Shown: piece by piece, positions 1 through 5,886 of the stretch | How positions within the stretch are numbered: position 1 is the first letter of the stretch | Layout: each line of letters opens with the position of its first letter | Source of the DNA: CAYZBM01 sp964476705 | GTDB taxonomy: Bacteria; Pseudomonadota; Alphaproteobacteria; Rickettsiales; UBA6187 | DNA length: 11,385 nt | Direction of reading: 5' to 3' | Assembly (NCBI GenBank): GCA_964476705.1 | Contig: CAYZBM010000065.1 | Coordinates: 1-11,385 of the forward strand | Made by a program: the position numbers and the translations under genes | The notes under the pieces: model-generated | What the model was told of the DNA's origin: nothing | Seen by the model: only the letters and a program-made list of their open reading frames with translations | Database searches by the model: none

Positions 1-55
1 CTGCTAAATTTATTATATATGTATTTTACTGTCAATTCTTTCTTAATCTACTATA
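1..55 (-). repeat. Copy 1 of a small palindromic repeat, cut by the window edge
   Basis: These 55 bases are, in reverse complement, identical to 5688-5742. The copy starts exactly at the window edge, so its left part is missing. If it is full length, the bases just outside should continue with the palindromic end seen at 5743-5758. It lies downstream of nth and contains no coding sequence. Fifty-five identical bases in inverted orientation cannot be explained by AT-rich composition alone. Confidence 0.9.
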
Positions 56-107
56 TATAAAAGCCTAGATATTGCAAGAAAAAAGTGCATTTTGGCGGAA
101 GATTGGT

Positions 108-740
108 TTATAGATTTTTATCCTTAAATTTGCAAAATTTAATTACCTCACATTTACCACATTCAGGCTTTCTGGCTTTGCAAATATATCTGCCATGTAA
201 TATGAGCCAATGATGAGCATGCATTTGCCATTTTTTAGGAATTACTTTTAATAATTTATCTCCGGTTTCATTAGGAGTTTTAGTTTTAACTAAACCTAAA
301 CGATTACTAACTCTAAATACATGAGTATCGACCGCAATAGTTGCTTTGCCAAAGGCACAATTAAGCATTACATTTGCGGTTTTTATTCCCACGCCAGGGA
401 GGGCAAGTAGTTTATCAAAATCATTAGGAACAATACTATTATGTTTGCTAATTAATTCTTGGCAGAGTAGTAAAATATTTTTGCCTTTAGTTTTGTAGAG
501 GCCAATGGTTTTTATATAAGTTGATAATTTATCAAGCCCAAGATTCAACATTTTTTCTGGAGTATCAGCTATTTTAAACAATTCTTTTGTTGCTTTATTA
601 ACTCCGATGTCAGTTGCCTGTGCGGATAAAACTATCGCCACAAGTAAAGTAAAATTATTGGTATAATTTAATTCAGTTTTAGGTTCTGGATTAGCTTTAG
701 CAAATATTTCAAATATTTTATTTACTTCATCTGGGATCAT
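108..740 (-). CDS. nth: Endonuclease III, DNA glycosylase/AP lyase
   Basis: This enzyme removes oxidised pyrimidines from DNA and cleaves the resulting abasic site, acting in base-excision repair in the cytoplasm. The 210-residue length is normal for the family. The helix-hairpin-helix motif LPGVGIKTA lies at 114-122 with the catalytic lysine K120. The catalytic aspartate is D138 in VDTHV. A C-terminal 4Fe-4S loop has C187, C194, C197 and C203 in the canonical C-x6-C-x2-C-x5-C spacing, so nothing essential is missing. The ATG has an AGGA ribosome-binding site just upstream. The gene is the last of a minus-strand run, 32 bases after folC, and is probably co-transcribed with it. I see no clear terminator between its stop and the left edge. 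Confidence 0.97.
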   Translation of the reverse strand: MIPDEVNKIFEIFAKANPEPKTELNYTNNFTLLVAIVLSAQATDIGVNKATKELFKIADTPEKMLNLGLDKLSTYIKTIGLYKTKGKNILLLCQELISKHNSIVPNDFDKLLALPGVGIKTANVMLNCAFGKATIAVDTHVFRVSNRLGLVKTKTPNETGDKLLKVIPKKWQMHAHHWLILHGRYICKARKPECGKCEVIKFCKFKDKNL

Positions 741-772
741 TTATTTTCCTAATATTAAAATTCTATAATCTT

Positions 773-2077
773 TTAAAATGCTCCGGTTTTTAATACATCG
801 CTTGCTAAATATAAAGATCCGGCAAATAAAATAATTCCAGGCTCTTTAGCATTTTTTGTAATATGCAAGATAGCATCATCAATTGATTCAGCTTTATAGG
901 TTACAAAGTTTAAATTTTTAGCACTAGAACAAATTTGTTCTGCGCTATAAGCTGAAGGTTCAGTTTTAATTAAAACTCCTACTACCATTTTAACAATATT
1001 TTTAAAATGACTTAAGAATTTTTCTGTATCTCGACCTTTGGTCATGCCAAAAATCATGTAAATTGGTTTTTTGGTAAGAGTTAATAAATTTTGGGATAGA
1101 ACATAGGCTCCGGCTTCATTATGGGCTCCATCTAGCCAAATTTCCCAAGCGGATTTTTTTGGTAATTTTGGTAACAAAGAAATAATTCTACCTTTAGTTA
1201 TTTTTTGTAATCGTCCTGGCCAATTAGTACTAGTTAGACCTTGGCATATATGGTCATCGCTAATATTAAAATTTTTAAGCAGTTTAACAGCGGCAATAGC
1301 ATTACCTGAGTTAATAATTTGATGTAAGCCCATTAATGAGGGTAGGGGGTAAATATTTTTTTGCTCTTTTATAGAATCGTAATAAACTAATTTCTTTTTC
1401 TCCTCTGCGCTATGCCAGTCATAGGAATAAGAATAAAGAGGGCAATTAATTCTTCCAGCTTCTTGCTGTAAAACAAAATCCACTTCTTCAGTTTGTAAAC
1501 TGGTAACGCAAGGAACATCTTTTTTCATGATACCAGCTTTTTCTCTAGCTATTAAGGCTTCGTTTGGTCCTAGATATTCGGTATGATCAAGTGATATTGA
1601 AGTAATGATAGTGAGGGCTGGTTTTTCAATTACATTGGTTGCGTCTAATCTACCACCAAGCCCAGTTTCTAGTAATATAACATCAGCTGGATTTCGCATA
1701 AAAGCTAAAAAGGCGAGAGCTGTGGTTCCTTCAAAAAAAGTTACTTTAATATTGTTATTTTCAGCAACTATCCTGCATTCTTCGCTAAGCTCATATAAAT
1801 ATTCATCGCTGATTTGTTCATAATTTATAACTATCCTTTCATTAAAATTAACTAAATGAGGGGAGGTATAAATATGGGCTTTTAATCCTGCTGCTTTAAA
1901 TATAGAGCTTAAGAATGCTATTGTGGAGCCTTTACCATTAGTGCCTGCAACATGAATAACTGGCGGTAATTTTTTGTGGGGATTACCTAATTTATCAAGT
2001 AAATCTAAAACTCGTTCTAAGCCTAGATCAATTGGCTTAGAACCAATTAATTGTGGCCAATGCGGTAAAAAAACCAT
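773..2077 (-). CDS. folC: Bifunctional dihydrofolate synthase / folylpolyglutamate synthase
   Basis: FolC joins glutamate to dihydropteroate to make dihydrofolate and then extends the polyglutamate tail, using ATP. The 434-residue product has the full Mur-ligase-like set. There is a P-loop AGTNGKGS at 44-51, TSPHL at 71-75 and ETGLGGRLDATN at 137-148. SISLDHTEYLG follows at 160-170 with the metal-binding histidine, then the IAREKAGIMK segment around K180. The C-terminal domain has WPGRLQ at 286-291 and LDGAHN at 315-320. The start has an AGGA site nine bases upstream (2088-2091), which lies against the folP stop, so the two genes are tightly coupled. It takes the product of FolP one gene upstream. 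Bifunctionality is inferred from the family; the sequence alone does not separate DHFS from FPGS activity. Confidence 0.95.
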   Translation of the reverse strand: MVFLPHWPQLIGSKPIDLGLERVLDLLDKLGNPHKKLPPVIHVAGTNGKGSTIAFLSSIFKAAGLKAHIYTSPHLVNFNERIVINYEQISDEYLYELSEECRIVAENNNIKVTFFEGTTALAFLAFMRNPADVILLETGLGGRLDATNVIEKPALTIITSISLDHTEYLGPNEALIAREKAGIMKKDVPCVTSLQTEEVDFVLQQEAGRINCPLYSYSYDWHSAEEKKKLVYYDSIKEQKNIYPLPSLMGLHQIINSGNAIAAVKLLKNFNISDDHICQGLTSTNWPGRLQKITKGRIISLLPKLPKKSAWEIWLDGAHNEAGAYVLSQNLLTLTKKPIYMIFGMTKGRDTEKFLSHFKNIVKMVVGVLIKTEPSAYSAEQICSSAKNLNFVTYKAESIDDAILHITKNAKEPGIILFAGSLYLASDVLKTGAF

Positions 2078-2091
2078 TTTTTATTTATCCT

Positions 2092-2886
2092 TTACCTTTT
2101 TTGTAAATTTGAGATATATTCTCTATGGATAGCAATATCATGCACTCGTAAAAAATCAATATTCTTATTAATTAAAAGCTTTGAAACTTCTAAGGTTTCT
2201 ATAGAGCGATCTTGGGAAATCTTAGGATAAAGATAATTTAGAAATGATTTTTTAGAATGACCAATATAGATTCTAAATTCGCCCTTGTTTAGCTTTTCAA
2301 TATTATTAATAATCTCTATAGATTGTTTTGCTGTTTTACCAAAACCAATTCCCGGATCAATAATAATCTGCTGGAGGTTTATATTATGCTCATGAGTTAT
2401 TTTTTTTATTTCTAATATCCAAGTGTTAAGGTGAGCTATAATATTCTCATTGTCAGGAATAGTTATATCTTTGCTAGCTGGAAGCCCAAGATTATGCGTT
2501 AAAACAAAAGGAACTCTATTCTTTTTTAAAAGCTCTATATTTTCTTTGTTATTAATTCCGCTTACATCATTAATAAAATCAATTCCTAAATCTATGGCTT
2601 TTTTTATATTTTGAGTATGATAACTATCAAGACTAATTTGTTTATTATTTTTGTGAGTCAGATTAATTAGCTCATTTATCACTGGAGATAATCTTGTCCA
2701 TTCTTCATCTGCGGTTAACATAGTGGCGTCAGGCCTGGTAGATTCAGCCCCAATATCAATTATATCTACTCCATCTACAATTAATTTTTCAGCATATGTT
2801 AAAACATCATTTTTAGTTTTACTATATTTACCACCATCTGAAAAAGAATCTGGGGTTATATTTAATATTCCGGCAAGTTTGGTCAT
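2092..2886 (-). CDS. folP: Dihydropteroate synthase
   Basis: FolP condenses dihydropterin pyrophosphate with p-aminobenzoate to give dihydropteroate; it is the sulfonamide target. The 264-residue protein is a complete TIM-barrel family member. It shows GILNITPDSFSDGG at 6-19, DIGAESTRP at 44-52, an ND pair at 106-107, DPGIGFGKT at 178-185, the basic loop GHSKKSF at 209-215 and RVHD at 247-250. The basic loop is SKK rather than the SRK seen in E. coli, a conservative change. The gene sits 16 bases after folK and 14 bases before folC, in the order of the pathway. The upstream Shine-Dalgarno match is weak, which fits translational coupling to folK. Confidence 0.95.
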   Translation of the reverse strand: MTKLAGILNITPDSFSDGGKYSKTKNDVLTYAEKLIVDGVDIIDIGAESTRPDATMLTADEEWTRLSPVINELINLTHKNNKQISLDSYHTQNIKKAIDLGIDFINDVSGINNKENIELLKKNRVPFVLTHNLGLPASKDITIPDNENIIAHLNTWILEIKKITHEHNINLQQIIIDPGIGFGKTAKQSIEIINNIEKLNKGEFRIYIGHSKKSFLNYLYPKISQDRSIETLEVSKLLINKNIDFLRVHDIAIHREYISNLQKR

Positions 2887-2902
2887 TTTATTTAATATCT
2901 TT

Positions 2903-3370
2903 TTAATTTTTTATAAAATCTTGCCATAATTGGCTAGCAGTCTTTTTAATTACTGGATGTTGCCAATTAGGTTCGATCTCGCTTAAAGGAAATAAAACAA
3001 AGTCACGTTCAGTTAAATATTTATGGGGTATAGTTAATATTGAGCTTTCTATTATTAAATCATCAATGGCCAATATATCAATATCTATTTCTCTTGGCGA
3101 CCAAAATCCGCGATCTATTCGGTCAAGATTTTTTTCAATAGCTTTAATATTCTTAAGTAATTCAAAAGGGTTTAATTTTGTATTGCCAGAAACTGCGATA
3201 TTAATAAAATCAATATCCCATTCTTTTGGAGCATTTTCTGGTAATAAAGCTTTAGAATGGTAAGGTTTAGAGAATTTTATATTAGTGACGAAAGCCTTAA
3301 GCTGATCAAGAGCTTTAGCTATATTATCTTCTTTATTACCAATATTTGAGCCTAATCCTAAGATTATCAT
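2903..3370 (-). CDS. folK: 6-hydroxymethyl-7,8-dihydropterin pyrophosphokinase (HPPK)
   Basis: FolK transfers pyrophosphate from ATP to hydroxymethyl-dihydropterin, making the substrate of FolP. At 155 residues it has the usual single-domain size. The N-terminus GLGSNIGNKEDNI (5-17) is the standard opening. The signature WSPREIDIDIL at 90-100 contains D95 and D97, the metal-binding pair, and PHKYLTERDFVLFPL at 115-129 is typical of the C-terminal half. The ATG is preceded by a GGAAAA-type site. It is the first gene of the minus-strand folate unit and is divergent from the pabC-like gene with a 74-bp spacer, so both promoters must lie in or near that spacer. It is not fused to folP or folB, as happens in some bacteria. 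Confidence 0.95.
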   Translation of the reverse strand: MIILGLGSNIGNKEDNIAKALDQLKAFVTNIKFSKPYHSKALLPENAPKEWDIDFINIAVSGNTKLNPFELLKNIKAIEKNLDRIDRGFWSPREIDIDILAIDDLIIESSILTIPHKYLTERDFVLFPLSEIEPNWQHPVIKKTASQLWQDFIKN

Positions 3371-3444
3371 GTTATTTTCCAGTATATTATATTAATATAG
3401 CATTCTTTAATATAAAGATTTCTAAAGAGACTTTGGTATTGTAT

Positions 3445-4269
3445 ATGCTGTATGCTTATGTTTATGATAAATTTGTTCTAGAAGATCAAGCCTTTATTTC
3501 AATAAATGAACGGGGTTTCTTGTATGGTGATGGAGTTTTTGAAACTATTAGGGTTGTAAATTCAATACCTTATTTATGGCCTTCGCATTTAAATCGTTTA
3601 CAATTGGGTTTGAGCGAGCTTAGGATTACTATCCCTAATTTAGCAGAACATCTGATTAACCTTATTACTGAGATTATAAAATTAAACAAGATTACTAACG
3701 CTATAATTAGAGTTAATATAACTCGCGGCATTGGTTCTGAAGGTTACGCACCTTTAAAAAATATTAAGCCTAATCTAGTAATTCAAACTAGAGAAATTTT
3801 AGCAGATAGTGATAAAGCTATAGATTTATTTTTACTAGAAAATGCTAAAACAGGAGGGGTTAACTATAAATCAGTAAATAGTGCTCCATATGTTATTTCA
3901 AAAATTATAGCAACCGAGAATAATTATACAGAAAGTTTAATTATAGATAAAGAAGGTTATATTTGTGAAACTAGCTCGGCTAATATTTTTTGGTTTAAAT
4001 CTAATAAACTATATACTCCAAGTTTAGAATTGGGAATAGTTGCTGGAGTTATGCGGCAAAAAATTATTGATCTTGAGTTGTGTGAAATAGTAATAGGAAA
4101 ATTTAATCGGCAAAATTTATGTGATGCCGATGAAATATTTATTAGTAATATAAGCCGAATAATTACGCCGGTAAAAAATATTAGTGGTTTAGTTAGTAAT
4201 AAAGTTAATTACGAGAAAGCTTTGCAATTAAAAGGGTTTATTAGCCACAATATTAATAATATTAATTAA
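3445..4269 (+). CDS. pabC: Class IV PLP enzyme, probable aminodeoxychorismate lyase
   Basis: This is a fold-type IV PLP enzyme of 274 residues. It has GFLYGDGVFETIR at 24-36, the likely Schiff-base lysine K142 in NYKSVN, and the cofactor-binding segment CETSSANIFW at 174-183 with E175, followed by TP....GIVAGVMR. RVNITRGIGSEGYAP (89-103) resembles the R-x-x-x-T/S-RG-x-G-x-x-GY stretch of PabC, which releases pyruvate from aminodeoxychorismate to give p-aminobenzoate. The divergent folate genes support that reading. Branched-chain or D-amino-acid aminotransferase remains possible, because the family is hard to separate by eye. I chose the ATG at 3445; a start at 3346 would add 33 hydrophobic residues overlapping the folK start. 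TTG at 3439, closer to an AAAGAG site, is an alternative. Confidence 0.68.
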   Translation: MLYAYVYDKFVLEDQAFISINERGFLYGDGVFETIRVVNSIPYLWPSHLNRLQLGLSELRITIPNLAEHLINLITEIIKLNKITNAIIRVNITRGIGSEGYAPLKNIKPNLVIQTREILADSDKAIDLFLLENAKTGGVNYKSVNSAPYVISKIIATENNYTESLIIDKEGYICETSSANIFWFKSNKLYTPSLELGIVAGVMRQKIIDLELCEIVIGKFNRQNLCDADEIFISNISRIITPVKNISGLVSNKVNYEKALQLKGFISHNINNIN

Positions 4270-4275
4270 TATTAT
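4256..4275. repeat. 20-bp perfect palindrome across two convergent stop codons
   Basis: The 20 bases form a perfect self-complementary sequence made only of A and T. It contains the TAA stop of the pabC-like gene (4267-4269) and the complementary stop of the minus-strand gene (4272-4274). A hairpin here would be weak for lack of G-C pairs, and there is no separate T-tract, so calling it a bidirectional terminator is only a possibility. Confidence 0.6.
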
Positions 4276-4631
4276 CTTAGGAAGATATGAATTTCGGTAG
4301 TTTTGCCTTCATATGTATTATTGGTAATTCTGATCCTGTCGCTTGCTACACCATAATATTTAATCTGACTAACTACGTTATTTACTAAAGATTCTGAAGT
4401 AGAGTCATTTTTAGGGCTTAAATAGACTATATCAAAAAATACCTTAGGTTTTACGCGCAAAGCCTCAGCTACTAACTTTTTTAGCGAATTCTGGTATTCT
4501 ACTGCCGGTTCGTTAAAGCGAATAATCAGGGCTTCTTTTATCCCTGTATTGTTGGCTTTAGCACTTGATATTTGAGCGGTTAAGCTCAAAACTAACATAA
4601 GGTGAATTAATACTGTGCGCAAAGTAACCAT
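4272..4631 (-). CDS. Small predicted secreted protein, function unknown
   Basis: I do not recognise this 119-residue protein with certainty. It opens with a good Sec signal peptide: basic MVTLR, a hydrophobic core LIHLMLVLSLTA, and a likely signal peptidase I site after SSAKA (about residue 26), so it should be periplasmic. The mature part (about 93 residues) alternates predicted strands and helices. The pattern YQNSLKKLVAEAL, then FDIVYLSP, then SLVNNVVSQIKYYGVASDRIRI loosely recalls an OmpA-like fold (repeating amphipathic helix, strand, and 'GV..DRI' turn), but the peptidoglycan-binding residues are not evident. An upstream in-frame ATG at 4703 would add 24 residues before the signal peptide and is unlikely. 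The gene converges on the pabC-like gene and diverges from carD. Confidence 0.55.
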   Translation of the reverse strand: MVTLRTVLIHLMLVLSLTAQISSAKANNTGIKEALIIRFNEPAVEYQNSLKKLVAEALRVKPKVFFDIVYLSPKNDSTSESLVNNVVSQIKYYGVASDRIRITNNTYEGKTTEIHIFLR

Positions 4632-4703
4632 AAGTTTAAAATCTTTAAATTTATAGATGAAAAATACAATTCTGTAGTGGAAGATTAGTATATATATATG
4701 CAA

Positions 4704-4748
4704 TAGTAAATCAAAAACTATAGATTTAAAAAAAACTTAATTTTACTA
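4704..4748. repeat. Possible degenerate relative of the palindromic repeat
   Basis: The 7-base ends TAGTAAA (4704-4710) and TTTACTA (4742-4748) are inverted repeats bounding 45 bases. Ten bases at 4703-4712 (ATAGTAAATC) equal the left end of the copy between metX and metW. The interior does not align and lacks the GCT-centred hairpin, so this may be chance in AT-rich DNA. Confidence 0.25.
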
Positions 4749-4757
4749 CTTTATTTT

Positions 4758-4772
4758 GCACATTTTTTGTGC
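4758..4772. promoter_or_regulatory. GCACA dyad overlapping the candidate carD promoter
   Basis: The arms GCACA (4758-4762) and TGTGC (4768-4772) are separated by five T residues. The right arm overlaps the TG of the extended -10 element. A regulator site is possible, but no known consensus matches and the symmetry is short. Confidence 0.25.
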
Positions 4773-4778
4773 TATAGT
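4770..4778 (+). promoter_or_regulatory. Candidate extended -10 promoter for carD
   Basis: TGCTATAGT has the TGn extension plus a TATAGT hexamer, one mismatch from TATAAT. No good -35 hexamer lies 16-18 bases upstream, which is common for extended -10 promoters. Transcription from here would start near 4785 and leave a leader of about 200 nt before carD. Confidence 0.35.
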
Positions 4779-4980
4779 GCCTGCAGTTGTTTTTAGCTGC
4801 ATTACAAAAGCAGTATCTAAGTTATTTATAAAATTTGTAAAAAAGTTGTAGGTCTCTTAAGCTTAGGGGGTTTTAAGATTCGTCAAAGTTGTTTTTTAGT
4901 TGCCTTTTGAAAAGGTGCTGTAAGATAAGAATTTTCTTTTTTAAGTTAAATGGTTTTAAATATTTTTAGGAGATTTGATT
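4779..4980 (+). promoter_or_regulatory. Long untranslated leader before carD
   Basis: About 200 bases separate the candidate promoter from the carD ATG with no convincing gene. The leader has a 7-bp stem-loop at 4782-4801 (TGCAGTT pairs with AGCTGCA, one G-U pair, loop GTTTTT). It also has an 8-base palindrome within CTTAAGCTTAG around 4858-4868, and the short dyad CCTTTTGAAAAGG near 4902-4914. A clear AGGAG ribosome-binding site lies at 4968-4972. I do not recognise a known riboswitch, 6S RNA or tmRNA. The leader may be regulatory, or may only be a long 5' region. Confidence 0.35.
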
Positions 4981-5574
4981 ATGTCAGGACGTATTGAATT
5001 TAAAGCTGGTGATAAAGTTGTATATCCAGCACATGGCGTAGGTGAGATAGTTGGTAAAGAAAAGCAAGAGATAGTTGGTGTACAAATAGTTGTATATGTA
5101 ATATCTTTTTTAAAAGACAAGATGACTTTAAGAGTTCCAGTAAATAGAGCTAGAGAGTCTGGCCTTAGAGCATTAAGTGATCCAAAATTAGTTGATCAAG
5201 CGGTAGTTACTCTAAAAGGTAGGGCTCGTCCTGGTCGTGGTATGTGGAGTCGCCGAGCGCAAGAATATGAAGCTAAAATTAATTCTGGTGATATGATTTC
5301 TATCGCAGAAGTGGTTCGTGACCTACATAAAAATGTTGATGATCCTGATCGTTCTTATAGCGAAAGGATTATTTACGAAGCAGCCTTAGGTAGACTAGCC
5401 GGTGAAATGGCTGCGGTTGAATCTATTGCTATTGAAGATGCAACCAAAAAACTTGAAACTATATTAAAACTTCGCAGACCTGCAAACAGCAACAAAAAGA
5501 TTAAAGTTACCGATAAAGAAGAAGCTGTTGTTGAAGAGCTTGAAGTATTTGAAGAAGAGTTTGAAGCAGCTTAA
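4981..5574 (+). CDS. carD: CarD/CdnL-family RNA polymerase-binding regulator
   Basis: CarD/CdnL proteins bind the RNA polymerase beta subunit and stabilise open promoter complexes, notably at rRNA promoters. The N-terminal interaction domain starts FKAGDKVVYPAHGVGEIVG (7-25) and runs to about residue 60. A helical DNA-contacting domain follows, with the conserved tryptophan W89 in GMWSRRAQEYEAKINSGD and AEVVRDL. The 197 residues exceed the roughly 160-170 typical of CdnL because of a tail rich in glutamate (179-195). I chose ATG 4981 over an in-frame TTG at 4975 because AGGAG at 4968-4972 is eight bases from the ATG and because the homologous N-terminus begins there. The gene stands alone, with its own leader and a strong terminator. 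Confidence 0.93.
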   Translation: MSGRIEFKAGDKVVYPAHGVGEIVGKEKQEIVGVQIVVYVISFLKDKMTLRVPVNRARESGLRALSDPKLVDQAVVTLKGRARPGRGMWSRRAQEYEAKINSGDMISIAEVVRDLHKNVDDPDRSYSERIIYEAALGRLAGEMAAVESIAIEDATKKLETILKLRRPANSNKKIKVTDKEEAVVEELEVFEEEFEAA

Positions 5575-5597
5575 ATATTGTTCTGCTAAAATTAATT

Positions 5598-5634
5598 AAC
5601 GGCCAATATCTATTAAAATATTGGCCGTTTTTTT
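5598..5634 (+). terminator. Intrinsic terminator of carD
   Basis: A perfect 12-bp stem pairs AACGGCCAATAT (5598-5609) with ATATTGGCCGTT (5618-5629) around an 8-base loop. A T-tract at 5628-5634 follows. It lies 24 bases after the carD stop and is the strongest terminator in the window. Confidence 0.93.
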
Positions 5635-5688
5635 ATAAGTTTAATTATTTGTATGAAAAATAACCGCAAAAAATTATAATCTTATTCT

Positions 5689-5758
5689 ATAGTAGATTAA
5701 GAAAGAATTGACAGTAAAATACATATATAATAAATTTAGCAGATCAGCGATCTACTAT
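5689..5758 (+). repeat. Copy 2 of the palindromic repeat, complete 70-bp element
   Basis: The element is bounded by 9-base inverted repeats, ATAGTAGAT (5689-5697) and ATCTACTAT (5750-5758). Bases 5688-5742 are identical to the inverted copy at 1-55. Its right end also forms a tight hairpin: TAGCAGATC (5737-5745), loop AGC, GATCTACTA (5749-5757), with one mispair. The right arm can therefore pair either with the far left end or with the nearby arm. It encodes no protein and resembles a small non-autonomous or palindromic repeat; I cannot match it to a named family. Confidence 0.85.
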
Positions 5759-5886
5759 CTATAATGCTACATATCCCAAAAAAACATATACTTACAATAC
5801 TATTTTATGTTTTATTGAAGGATCCAAAAATACATTCATTTCAATTAAGAAATACTATACATAGCGTCAATATAGCGTTTAAGAAA
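5759..5886. other. Rest of the carD-hisC spacer, nothing recognised
   Basis: After the terminator and the repeat, this 128-bp AT-rich stretch up to the hisC stop shows no reading frame with coding character, no RNA gene and no clear hisC terminator. Confidence 0.6.

Noticed and set aside
1605..1823. Plus-strand reading frames opposite folC, folP and folK
   Set aside because: They are antisense shadows of conserved genes, with no ribosome-binding sites and no recognisable protein features.
3346..3444. N-terminal extension of the class IV PLP enzyme
   Set aside because: It overlaps the folK start, is unlike the family N-terminus and would encode a spurious hydrophobic segment; the family sequence begins near 3445.
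4632..4703. Upstream start of the secreted protein at 4703
   Set aside because: It would place 24 residues before a normal signal peptide. The ATG at 4631 gives a standard N-terminus.
4779..4980. tRNA, tmRNA or 6S RNA gene before carD
   Set aside because: No T-loop, anticodon arm, tmRNA tag frame or clear long 6S-like closing stem could be traced by eye.
4950..4997. Short reading frame (15 codons) overlapping the carD start as a leader peptide
   Set aside because: It has no ribosome-binding site and no coding signal beyond its length, which is easily reached by chance.
5635..5886. Insertion sequence remnant with transposase
   Set aside because: The repeat has inverted ends, but no transposase fragment or reading frame is present, and no target-site duplication is clear.
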